Assembly (NCBI RefSeq): GCF_014805685.1
Contig: NC_060900.1
Location: 8,464,450 to 8,528,449 of the forward strand
Reading direction: 5' to 3'
DNA length: 64,000 nt
Source of the DNA: Silurus meridionalis
Taxonomy: Eukaryota; Chordata; Actinopteri; Siluriformes; Siluridae
This document shows, piece by piece, positions 1-10,800 of this stretch (position 1 is the stretch's first letter; each line of letters opens with the position of its first letter). Position numbers and translations under genes: made by a program. A model generated the notes under the pieces. The model did not search any database. It was not told where the DNA came from and saw only the letters and a list, made by a program, of their open reading frames with translations.

Positions 1-870
1 GATTCAAGATGGAAGAGAAAAAATAAATAAGATCAGGAGGGAAAGTAATTGGCAAATCCTGTGTTGACAGTAAAAATCACCAAAATAAGTATAATAAGCC
101 CCAGCACCCCTTGGGGAATTCAAAGGTTTGGAGACTTAACAGTAGCTGGAAATAACAGTCTGTGCATGAACAAGGCTCCAACTGCCATACTGTACCCTTG
201 CAAATGGCCACATTACATGACATTACTAAATCATGTTAAGCACAGACCATTTGTACAGTCAAAGCTATACTTTGTGTAGTATAGTACAAAGTATATATAC
301 AATGATATAAACAGTATTAATGTATTTAGCGTAAAGGGAACTCCATTATTATTACAATTATAGCTTTGGACCACTGACCCAGTCATAACAGTTCATGAGG
401 AAAAACAGTCAATGGTAGAAACTTCTTCAGAGGTTAGAACATAATGTCAGTTGGAGCTTTTAAGGGCACTTGAAAAACATCTAAAACATTCCTTTTTTTA
501 GCATTATCAAGTCTGAATTCTGAAAGTCCAAAGTGTCTTCTTTCTAAAGATATCTAAATTGTGAATGTAGCACACTTTTTTCAGGAACTGTTAAATTTAG
601 GTAGGTCATTTTCAGCTGTGAGTCCAAAAAGTGGGGGTGCATGCTAACAAGTTAAACATTAAGCAGATTTGTCCAATGGACCAAAAAGATTGTTTAACGA
701 CACATTTAATATCATTCACACTGAATATTTCGACTTACAATTATAAGGACTAATAAACTATACACTCTTTTATACTTTATGACCTCTTTATCTCTGTAAA
801 GCTGCTTTGAGACAATGTCCATTGTTATTTTATATTTAGAAAATTAATATATATACATATAAAAAACAAC
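1..870 (-). other. chdh intron 1 (partial)
   Basis: Intron downstream of the first chdh coding exon. No further chdh exon is visible down to base 1. Positions about 783-830 carry a copy of the dispersed tail AAAGCTGCTTTGAGACAATG, also seen near 5420 and 30125 and inverted near 30950. Short open frames here (such as 49-279) have no recognisable content. Confidence 0.7.
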
Positions 871-1579
871 CTTTGTAAATGGTCATATCCATCCAGCCAA
901 AACCTTCCTGCTGATACCCATTCATGTCGTCGGTGAAGGGGTAACCAGCCTGTTGAGCAGCCTCGATAAATGCATGGTGAAGAGGGTGATCAGTTTTGCC
1001 TCTAGAAACGTGCAAGGGTCCACTGCCACCCCGGTATTGATCCGCTCCCAATTCATGGTTCTGGGCTTTCCTGAAGTATGGAAGACAATGCTCATAGTCC
1101 CAGCCCTCAGCACCTTCGGTGTGCCAGCGGTTGTAGTCCTCAGCATGCCCACGAATATAGACCATGGCATTGATTGAAGATGAGCCTCCCCAGACACGAC
1201 CGCGAGGCCAGTACATGATCCGGCCATCCATTCCTGCTTGTGGCAGTGTGTGGTAGAACCAGTTGTACTTGTCATTGCAGAGGTTGTAGGTCAATGCTGC
1301 TGGCATGTGTATCTTCCATGACAGGCGGGTACACCCAAGAAGCAAGTCCTTGGGCCCTGCCTCCAAAAGGAGTACAGACTCAGATGGGTTCTCTGATAAG
1401 CGGTTGGCCAGCACGCATCCTGCAGAACCTGCCCCCACGATCACATAACTGAAGGATGGAGTTCTCTGAACAGACGAAGTGGTGCTGTACCGGGAAGCTG
1501 GATAGCGTTGAGAATATGCAAAGGCTGCCTTTCTGGCAAGTCCTAAAGCCAGCCAACCAGAAAAGGGGGGGCGCACCAT
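871..1579 (-). CDS. chdh: choline dehydrogenase, mitochondrial, first coding exon (gene continues off the left edge)
   Basis: FAD-dependent GMC oxidoreductase that oxidises choline to betaine aldehyde at the mitochondrial inner membrane. The exon encodes 236 residues plus one base. An Arg/Ser/Ala-rich N-terminus (about residues 1-40) suits a mitochondrial presequence. The dinucleotide-binding GAGSAG lies at residues 49-54 with the partner acidic residue E73 (LLLEAG). The GMC signature RGRVWGGSSS starts at residue 126. The segment HELGADQYRG...VSRGKTDHPLHHAF and the end GWMDMTIYK match vertebrate CHDH. A GT donor follows at 870-869 (phase 1), just where the family has an intron, so the open frame beyond it (to 836) is intron. 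The full protein is about 600 residues, so roughly 60 percent lies outside the window. It is divergent to il17rb, as in human. The ATG at 1579 is the first Met of the frame. Identity is secure; upstream noncoding exons were not located. Confidence 0.95.
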
Positions 1580-1844
1580 TATATAAACAGTTTAGAGAAC
1601 TCTACAGCCAAAGCACGTAGAGAGAGATTTTATTTCCAAGCACTTTAGGAGCTCTCAATCTGCAAAGTCCCCAAGTGTGTCCACACCTTTAAATAGTTCT
1701 GAAAAGAAATGATTTTATGTCAGAATTTAATACAACTTAATACCCTCCATTGTGACTTTTTTTTTGTAAAAATGGCTTCCTGGCTGCAATGGTTCTAAAG
1801 CCTTTACCCAGAGAACTGGCCAGTCAGAAATATACCATTGACAA

Positions 1845-1960
1845 GTTAGACACCAGTCAATCACAGGCCATCACAAACATACACAACTTCATATATGATT
1901 TCTGAGTAAACCAATGTACCTGGTGGAAACCCACACAGGAAAAAAGTGGAGAGATTTAGC
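1845..1960. repeat. dispersed LINE/SINE 3'-end-like fragment
   Basis: Contains a degenerate form of the teleost repeat phrase 'gacaccagtcaatcacagg' followed by 'ggtggaaacccacacagg'. Related text recurs in il17rb intron 6 (about 10050-10100) and near 52310-52450. This suits an L2-type retroposon tail. Boundaries are approximate. Confidence 0.4.
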
Positions 1961-3373
1961 AAATGCTTTGGGTTATTCTTCTTAAAACAGTAAAACCCCA
2001 CCTCACTGGTAATATATTTGTACTGAATACATGGCAGACAAATGTTTTAGCATCATAAAACATATATTGTAATAAAAAGCTAAATCAGACTATACAAAAT
2101 GTGGTTTGTCTACCTTCATTTCATAAGTTTATTGTTTATTATAGCTAAATATAAAGGTTTGGGTACATTTCCAATTAGCAAAAAGAAACTGGAAATCTAG
2201 AGAACTGAAAAAGCATAGGCATTTTTCTGAATCTTTTTTCCTGAAACATTGTATAAATTCAAGCTTCACAAAATGAGGATTGGGAAAGCATAACCAGGAA
2301 ACCCTAACCGGAGGGGTCACAGTAATGCAAATCATAACCCATCGTTATGAAAATTATTACTGTTATGATTGAGCTCGTGGCTGGTTTCACTAGTTTCTGA
2401 ACCGAATGGATTTACATGATAAGATTAGATTCAACTTTGCCACTGTGCAGTAAAAGTACAGCGACTGTGCAATGCTGTGTGTTACGATTCAATCAGAAGT
2501 GCAAATAGCAATATACATAGAATATTATGTTCTATATAAAAGTGTAGGTATAAGGTAATTAATAAAGACCAACTAAAAGCAAATGACACAGTGTGCAAAT
2601 ATAGAAGTGATTTATGCAGAGAAATGAGGCAAAAATGCCCAGTGACCATCAGGTGACTATAAAGAGATTACATAGTAATTATACAGGAATGTGCAAAGAG
2701 GCAAGGTCGAGAATGAGCTATGCAGCAAAAACCCTGATCATGCAAATGACAAGGACAAGTGGTATTAATAGTGCAAACAGCATTAGTATTGTGCAGTACA
2801 GTTGTTTTTTCAAATGGGTCAGAGTGGTGATGTAAAATTCAGTGTCTGACTTCAGGATAGGGTCGTTACGGTCATGTACACTTTAGCATTTAAGTTCAGA
2901 GTTGACAGCTGATGAAAAGAAACTGTTCTTGAGCCTGCTAGTGCAACAGCAAAGACTCCTGTAGCATTGAACAGATAATAGAGGAGTAAACAGATCATGG
3001 TTAGGAAAAGAGGGGTCTTTCATTATACTACTTACTCTCAATAGGCAGCATTTGCAATGGCTGTCTTTGGAAAGTAGCTGGACACCAGTGATGTATCTGG
3101 AAGGTTTAGCTACCCATTATAGGCCTTCTGATGTGAGACAGTGCTGTTACTCTACCACACGGTGATGCAGTTTGTTTAGATGCTTTTACTAGGATGCTTT
3201 TTCTGATTCATATCAATTACTGTACATCAACTAGGATCTTTTAGCCATAACATTCTTGCACCAAATCAAATCATGAGCATATTATTTAACTAATAGGATT
3301 ATGGTCATGAACGGATATTCAGCACATATTCAGAAATGAGCAAAGCATGGATGGAAAAGATGAGATGCATATA

Positions 3374-3646
3374 CAGTGGTCCCCCGAAACTCCATCCGCG
3401 GATTATGACCCACCCAGCAGCCCCTATGGTACCTTAGTGAATTTATCTAGACATTGTCACTTTATAAATGTAATAGTGTACACTATTTGACCAAATACAT
3501 AGTTTAAAATGTTATTCCTAACGTTCCTGAACGTTCTGTCCCGCTGCGGATTTCCGCAAATTTTAAGATAATCCGCAACTTGCTGTTAGAACCCACAGAT
3601 TTTCCGAGCTGCGAGTTCTGAACCACGAATTATTTGGGATTGACTG
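3374..3646. mobile_element. pogo/Tigger-like MITE
   Basis: A 273-bp non-coding unit whose ends are imperfect inverted copies: CAGTGGTCCCCCGAAACTCC on the left and, read on the other strand, CAGTCAATCCCAAATAATTC on the right. A TA dinucleotide flanks each end (3372-3373 and 3647-3648), as expected for Tc1/mariner-pogo target duplication. The CAGT-n-TCCC-n-CGCGG-like termini recall Tigger/pogo elements. There is no transposase, so it would be non-autonomous. Confidence 0.55.
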
Positions 3647-3783
3647 TACCCACTGAAACTATAAAACTGAATTTATAAAGCATGTATTGTAAAACTTCAT
3701 TGTAACTTCATGTGTATCTGTTAACTTGTTATAACCAAACAAGTAGAATGTACCACAAATATCACTGAAACCAGACATAACAT

Positions 3784-3960
3784 TTGGAAGACGCTTTTAT
3801 CCAGAGCGACTTACATTTGTCTCATTCATACAACTGAGCTGTGAAGTACCTAAGTGCCTTGTGCAGGGTCCCAGGAGTGGGAACTTGGTAAGACTGCCAT
3901 TATGTTCTGGGCCAAAGACCAATGACTTCACCACTAAGCTACTGTACCACTCAGCCCACT
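3784..3960 (+). repeat. dispersed teleost repeat with the 'ATCCAGAGCGACTTACA' box
   Basis: Starts GGAAGACGCTTTTATCCAGA, a sequence scattered through fish genomes, and ends in 'accactaagctactgtacc'. Related copies occur at about 29140-29255 and 43318-43480. The class is uncertain (SINE-like or DNA-element-derived). Confidence 0.5.
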
Positions 3961-4229
3961 AAAACACCTCCCTAAAACTGTATCAGTCTTCCTTGTGCCA
4001 TCAAATCAGCTCTGACTCCTCACCATGTAATTCACCATGCCAGCTTTTTTTATTAGTCCAGTTCTTATGTTCACATGCCCATTCTAGATGGCAGTGGGCA
4101 AAGGTTAGCATGGGAACTCTGCCTGTTGGGCAGATAAAGCTAGCTGTGATGCAATGAAACATCTCTATCATTGCCAACATCGACATCCTTTAGGAATCAA
4201 TTCAATGACTTGTTCATGAAAGACCTATG

Positions 4230-4460
4230 GACACTGACCATAAATTCAAATGTGCATTTTGAACATTTTATTCCAAATTTAGTGCCGATATGCTCTAATA
4301 AGAACCTCCACTCTTCTAGGAAGATGTTCCATTAGATTGATTGTGGCGATTTTACTCATTCTGACACAAGTCAGGTTGAGGAGAATGAGAAAGCCTGGGA
4401 TACATTTCATTCCAAATTGGTTTTGAGGTCAGAGCTCTATAGATCATTTCAAGGATGCAA
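4230..4460. repeat. degenerate MITE fragment
   Basis: Contains 'aacctccactcttctagg' and 'actcattctgacacaagtc'. This phrase is typical of the abundant fish MITE whose other end is seen at about 45403-45545 ('aacctccactgttcacgc'). No terminal repeat pair is intact. Confidence 0.35.
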
Positions 4461-5264
4461 ACAATAACAAACATGTTGTGGTGATAATACGCATGTTTGG
4501 TCTTATAGTATTTCCGGTGAAGCTGTTTTTAAAGCACGACACTGACAAAACAATATGACTAACTTTTTAAGTTTAGCTAAAACAGAACAGTTAAGATATT
4601 TATAAAAGCTAAAAATAGATGATAACATGGAATTACCGTACACCTTAAATCAGGCATTGAGGACGTGTACATCCGGTTGAGACCATTGAGAGAGAAGCAG
4701 TAAAGAATGATTAGAGTCTGGATGCCTACAATTGCTTTATTATCGGAAACATTCAATCCTATAATGTGAATGATGTTTAGCTTGTGTTTGAGGATTGGAG
4801 CGTAAAAACGCTGTTAAAAATGTCTGCTGTTTAGGTCGTTGCTATGGTAATTGGAAAGGTTATTAGTGCACGTTGCACTTATATGTCGGGGTAAATCTGT
4901 ACGTCTACGCTAATAATAAATCACTGAACTCTATTAAATTGGCGAGAGTTACATTTCATGTTATAAATAATGTATCAGATCTTTAAATAAGATCTTGAGA
5001 GAACAGTGATTTGGAATCTCGGGAAAGAGAAGAAAAGTTTGTGCAGGAGTTGTAAGAGTGTATAGAGAGATGCATGGTTTAATCCGCTGTGGTTAATGAA
5101 TGAGTTTCACCTCCAGATGTTCAATAACCCGAGCTGCAGTGGTGATCAGCAAAAAGCCACGAAACCATCAGAAAAAAAGAAAACCACGCTGCAAAATTAA
5201 TTGTTGTGTGAACTATTTGCTGTAGCTTGCATTACTCCAGTGTTTAAAGATTTATGATCACACT

Positions 5265-5475
5265 CTTGATGTCACCCAAATGAGGATGGGTTCCCCTTGA
5301 GTCTGGTTCCTCTCAAGGTTTCTTCCTCATAACATCTAAGGGTGTTTCTCCTAGCCACAGTAGCCATGGCTGCTCATCAGGGATAAATACACAACGTATA
5401 CCTTGACTGTTGATTTCTGTAAAGCTGCTTTGAGACAATGTCTGTTGTGAAAAGCGCTATAGAAATAAACTTGAC
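5265..5475 (+). repeat. dispersed catfish-type repeat ending in an AATAAA-like tail
   Basis: Runs from 'atgtcacccaaatgaggatg' through 'aaagctgctttgagacaatg' to 'gcgctatagaaataaacttg'. The same 3' module recurs at about 783-830, 30124-30180 and, inverted, 30900-30965. Four copies of one tail in a single window point to a retroposon 3' end. Confidence 0.5.
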
Positions 5476-5479
5476 TTGA

Positions 5480-6530
5480 CTATACATTTGTGAGCCTCAA
5501 ACACATACTGTACAGCTGAAAGGGTCAGGTGTCCCAATACCTTCGTTCATATGATCACAGTCATACGATTCAATCTAAAACTTTTGACTGGGTTTGACCT
5601 TAATCCATTCCCTTTGGTCATTTGTATGAGATAATATCCAGTGAAGCAATCCGTGATCAATAGATAACAGCTTTATCTCAGGCTTTTTAGTCTGGAACAG
5701 GGTTTATGTAAGTTCGTTGCAGTCTGCTTTAGTGTTAAAAAAAATACACAGGAAAGAATGAGTCTGAAAGCACAAACTAAAGAAAATGTTTAGGGGAATA
5801 TATTTAAAGCGAAATGAATGGACCTTTTTTTTTTTCTTTTTTTTTTTCGGACGCAAATGGTCATGAATGGGATACACTGGCCTGCTGGTTTAACCGCTTA
5901 CTGAATCATTCCTAAACACTGTTTTTAGGGCTTAAAAGCAAAACAACTACAATACAGACCCTGGAGTGTCTTTTCGCGTTAGGATTTTTATTATTTATTT
6001 ATTTTTTTGTTAACATTTGTTGCAACTTCAGATTCGAAACCTGACCAAACCCAAGCAACCGACCAAGAAAACCCGGACAAACCCAGAGCTCACTGTTATA
6101 CTTTACTTCGGACTACTTTGTTTACACTGTCAACAAAAATAAATATATACACCGCATCATATCCGAAATCACAATTTCTTACAAACAAAAAAAGCAGGCA
6201 AAAAAAATCACACAAACTGAACACTCACCGACCACTCCGAGCACACCAACTACTTGTGGTATGTAATACGGTATGTTGGTCAGAGTGGGCGGAGTCGATG
6301 GGCAACATACACACCGAGCTCTGTATGGCCTCCACCTGTCAAACACACACTGACTGTCTGTCTGGATCACTGACTGTTACTGGATTTTTAAAAAAGTGTA
6401 AGAAGAAAATAATCTTAAGATGATGATGATGAATGGATGAGCTTTTCAAAAGTGCATGCATGCCAACTAAAAATAAAATCTCATTCAAAAATCTTTGAGA
6501 ACTAATGACCTACAAACCATGAAACATATT
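5480..6530. other. intergenic, no gene recognised; possible chdh/il17rb upstream region
   Basis: AT-rich sequence between the divergent chdh and il17rb genes. A local GC-box-like GGGCGG occurs near 6289. The open frame 6007-6423 is low-complexity and matches nothing I know. A shared upstream region is possible because the human genes are divergent and close, but I see no decisive promoter element. Confidence 0.4.
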
Positions 6531-6599
6531 CACAAGAATAAAAATAATAATAATAATAATAATTCCAGAAGGTTTTGAAACAGCAGGGCCAAAACATCT

Positions 6600-7575
6600 A
6601 TCGTAGCTAAACATTAAATAGATTTTTTTGAGTTTCAAATCCTGAAGGTCGTTGCGCAACGATTGGGTGCAGCTGATAAAACAGTTTTGGAATGTTTTGG
6701 GAAAAAAAAGAAACCCCTAGCATATTAAGAACCAGACATGGAGCCGGTTGGTCAAGTTAAAGAATTACAGTAGATAATGAAAACATTGTAGGACCTGTGA
6801 AGAAACATTCAAAAACAATACTTAATGACATTACACTCTGGCAACCTCAACACCCTCTGGCAAACTCAACAGGTTTAGAGTGCAAGTATAACAATTGTTC
6901 AAAGAAGTCTTAGAGAGCAGAAATATGGAAATACTATAAGATTTCAACATCAGAAGATTTGAATCTGGAAACAAGGATACTTTCTATGAAAGTAGTGTAA
7001 ATCTAAAATGTGAAGGAGGAAAATATCTGCACATGATCCAAAATATACAAACTGATCAGTAGAGGTAGAGTCAGAGGGCATGCATGGCTTCTTTAGAAAT
7101 GGGTTCATTAATCTTTATTGACAAGGTAATGCACACTGGTAGCAGTTCAAAAGTGTACAAAAACATTCTATCTACCAATTTACAGAAAAATGCATCCAGT
7201 CTATTTGGAAGGAACTTCATCATGCAGCAAGAAAATAAGCCAAACCACATTTCAACAAATGGGAAAAATCTGAATGGTCAATTCAATCACCAGGCAATAG
7301 ACAAATCTAACAGCATTTTAGCTCTAGAAGTAAAGAATAAAGGTAAAAACCATCAAACTAAAAAACCTGTGTAAAAAGATGTAGTATCCACCTGGAAAAT
7401 CAACAAAAACATGTAAGTTTGGTGATGTCAGTAGGGCACTATAGCGTGATGCAATTATTGCCAACAAGGGAGTTATTAAGTTATTAACTTTTATTTACTT
7501 TAAGAGCATCCAATAATTTTGTTCACCTCAAAATTGGTGGCTTTGATACCAAAATAGCCATAAGTTGTTAGATAA
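6600..7575 (+). pseudogene. Tc1-like transposase relic
   Basis: The open stretch at 7084-7374 reads like the C-terminal half of a Tc1-like transposase: MGSLIFIDKVMHTGSSS, then VYKNILSTNLQKNASSLFGR, then NFIMQQENKPNHIS. Intact relatives have QQDNDPKH here, so the second catalytic Asp has become Glu and the surrounding motif has changed. Upstream (6630-7080), degenerate coding text with several stops continues the match. Downstream, at about 7505-7560, 'caataattttgttcacctc' resembles a terminal-repeat remnant. No complete terminal repeat pair is visible. The copy is clearly dead and lies 5' of il17rb. Confidence 0.65.
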
Positions 7576-7822
7576 AAATAACAATAAATGAAAGCCGAAA
7601 TTCCTATCTATAGTTTCATCTCAAATTCATTTTTTTTTTTTGTGGGACAATATTCTTGGAGAAGAATGTACATAAACAGGGTAGCGTTACACAAGTATTT
7701 AGTTAGAGGGAGCTATTTTAGTGGATTTGAACAGACCCAAAAGAGGTGGAGCAAAACATACCCTCAACAGTTCATCAAGCTGTCTAGGTTTCAGATCTCT
7801 CAAATCTTTTCATGTTTGTTCA

Positions 7823-10800
7823 ATGGCACTAATCATCAGTATCAGAAGTGTATTTTGCCTTTGCCTTCTTCAACTGGCAGCTACTAACAACACTGCTCTC
7901 GATATAGTAAGTAACCTAGGCAGGTTGGAAGCTTAAAATTAGTGTCAACATTTGTTAATGATTGTTGTTGTTGACTTTTAATTGCACAGGTTGGGACATG
8001 TACCAAAACAAATGGTAAGTAATGTGCATTTTTGGAATAAAATGCATTATTAAAATCTAACCAATTTCTTACTACAGAGCAGGTAAGAGGGTTCTAATTA
8101 CTAACAGTTGTAATGTTAGTTCCAGGAAAGGTATATCCTACAGTCCTAATAAGACATTTTAGACAATTTTCTGTGTTCAAAACAGTTTTGAAATTTTGAG
8201 CATCTGGTGCTACATATCATACTGTACCTGTCCACCATACTAATGCTGATTCAAATATTAATTATGCTCTACCTAAATACATCTGCAGAATATCTATCTG
8301 AATAACATAGACGGTACCTTCTTAAATAATACCACATTCAGGCAGTACCTAGTACTTTTGAATACATAGTGTTTGTGCCAAATACACATTTTTTAAGCAA
8401 CTACAAATGAAACCTTAAATCAAGGCACATATTGATTAAAAATAAAGAAATGGAAAGAATTAAATCCAGAGACTCAATCACACAAAAAACCTTGTACTTT
8501 ATAAATGATTACATTTATAACATATGGACTAACTAGCTAGTTAAATAACCTTTCTGTTGAAGATTTGGAACCTGACAATTGGTGGATGCCACCTGAATCC
8601 TATCCATCTCCACTGTATGATCTGAAAGTTCAACTTACTTATCTGAATGGAACTCCATCTTCTTTTGCTTTAAACATATCATGGTCTATAAACATTGACA
8701 GTAAGTACTATATATATATATTTTTTAATATTCAGTAATGATAAATGGTCATTATTTTTCAACTTGCGAAATATACAGAATTATACCAAACACACTAGCA
8801 ATTCTGACCGCTTTTAATAGATTCTCACATGTTCATCTGAACCAGAAATACGCAAAAATGGAAAGAAAAGTCAGTCACAGGATATTAAAGATCTTTTGTC
8901 AATCAGATTACAAACAATCTTTTTGTTCATGCTGGTCACATTCATTATGTATAGTTTTGCTTTTTTTCTAGGTAGTATTCACAGTATTGTTGGCACCTGG
9001 ATAGAAGTTGACAATCTGAGATACAGATGTGAATATCAACCTCCATTTACTTCAAAACACACCTATAATCGTGATTTAGTGCAGGTAAGTTCTTCAGTGT
9101 TATTTGGTTAAATGCTGTATTGGATTTTTTTTTTTTTTTTAGATTGTGAACTTTTAAAATGGTAAAGATGGTATAAGAAAAAAAACCAAGAAGGAGCTTT
9201 CAAGAGATCCTTTTATTCAGCCTAAAGCAATTATACAATTTGAATACATTCAATTACATGTTCCAGTTTCTTGTGTTTGTGGTTCAAATGAAACTCAAGG
9301 CACAATTTTTTAAATAGTTTTATGGCTGTTTTTGTCTAACGTGGATTATGTGTGCTATACAGGTTCTTTAACCCAATTTCTTCATTTATAATATTCCCTG
9401 TATTATGTAGCTCTGGTTTAATTTCATTACTCCAGACGTCAATATCGAACCCAGTGGCTTTTACCAAGTCAGCGTGTATAATCTCCCCCCAGCACCGCCT
9501 CCTGAACGACAAAAATACTTAAAGCACGCTAAGATACAAGCACCGGGTTAGTTTTTTAGATACTTTTTCATAATATAAAAAATAAGCATGTATTCTTCAA
9601 ATATGTAATATGTTTCTTTGGCCCCCACAGGATGTAATGATGAACGGATGAAGGACCATTCAACATGCTTAAAGAAGACGCAGGAACTTCTTACTACAAA
9701 CATACCACAATCACAGAAAGGTAAAGGTACAGAATTTAAATATCTTCAATTGAATATAAAATTTGAGGTTGTTGATAGTTAGCTCGGGAAAATGGTGTAT
9801 GAGCTCAACCATTTGACATTTGAAGGAATGATGCTTATTGGTTATGTTAGACTTCTGCTTTAAAGGTCATGATTTATGTAATGCCATAAATAATGATGTC
9901 ATTGACATGATGTCTGTAAGTGTAACTATTACTGGCTAAAAATGTTGTTGATTCAAAAATGATCTACAAAACAATCATTCATTCAGTGAACTTTAGTGAC
10001 CACTTTTAAGGTTTAAAGGGTAAGTTGAATCCAGAGTCTATTTCGGGAAACAATGGGTGCAAGACAGGATTGGACACCAGTCCAATGCAGGGCATCGTGC
10101 ATGCAAAGTCTTACAGTAGATAATCCATTAAACGTACATAAAATTCAGGAAATGCTAAGCTGAGCTGAGGATCACAAAACCTGGGGTCGTGAGGCAGCAA
10201 TGCTACCTGCTGTGCAGACACATCTTTTGTTTTTTTCATGATATCATGTTGGATCAATGCCAGTTCTGGAATGTAACAACTATAGGAAAGATAACACAAA
10301 GATAGTCCGACCCAAACCTTTGTTTGCTCCTACATCTCTTTAGATAATAATTTTCAAATAACAGTTGTGAAAGGTGTTGTATTAATTAGCCAGATTGTGG
10401 CTGATGTAGAATGTTTAATCATTTTATTGCTTGTCTTGTCAGAGCCCTGGGACATCACTGTAGACAAGATTAAGGATGAAATACACGTGACTTTCAGTTC
10501 ACACGCAAACTCTGAGAGGTACGAAATTAGACTGCGCAGAGGAACGCATATACTAAACTCTGCTGAGGTGAAGGTGGAACGTCAAACTTCGGTACTTTCG
10601 AATTATTTATTGGGATATTTGCTAATCTTTTGTTTGACACAGTTTGTGTAAGAAATGCTGTTGTTTTTTTGTTTGTCTCATAGACAGGAGCGATTGAGAC
10701 GCTTACAGCTAAGCTGAAGTATTCAGGGCCATGTGAAGACCTGAAAATATATGTGTGTTCAAGGGGGTCCACCCATCCTACTGAATTTGTTAAAACTTTG

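Noticed and set aside
6007..6423. Open frame of 138 codons
   Set aside because: Low-complexity composition, no motif, and it overlaps no splice pattern.
7721..7822. In-frame upstream Met for il17rb
   Set aside because: It would put 34 hydrophilic residues before a clear signal peptide, so the Met at 7823 is the better start.
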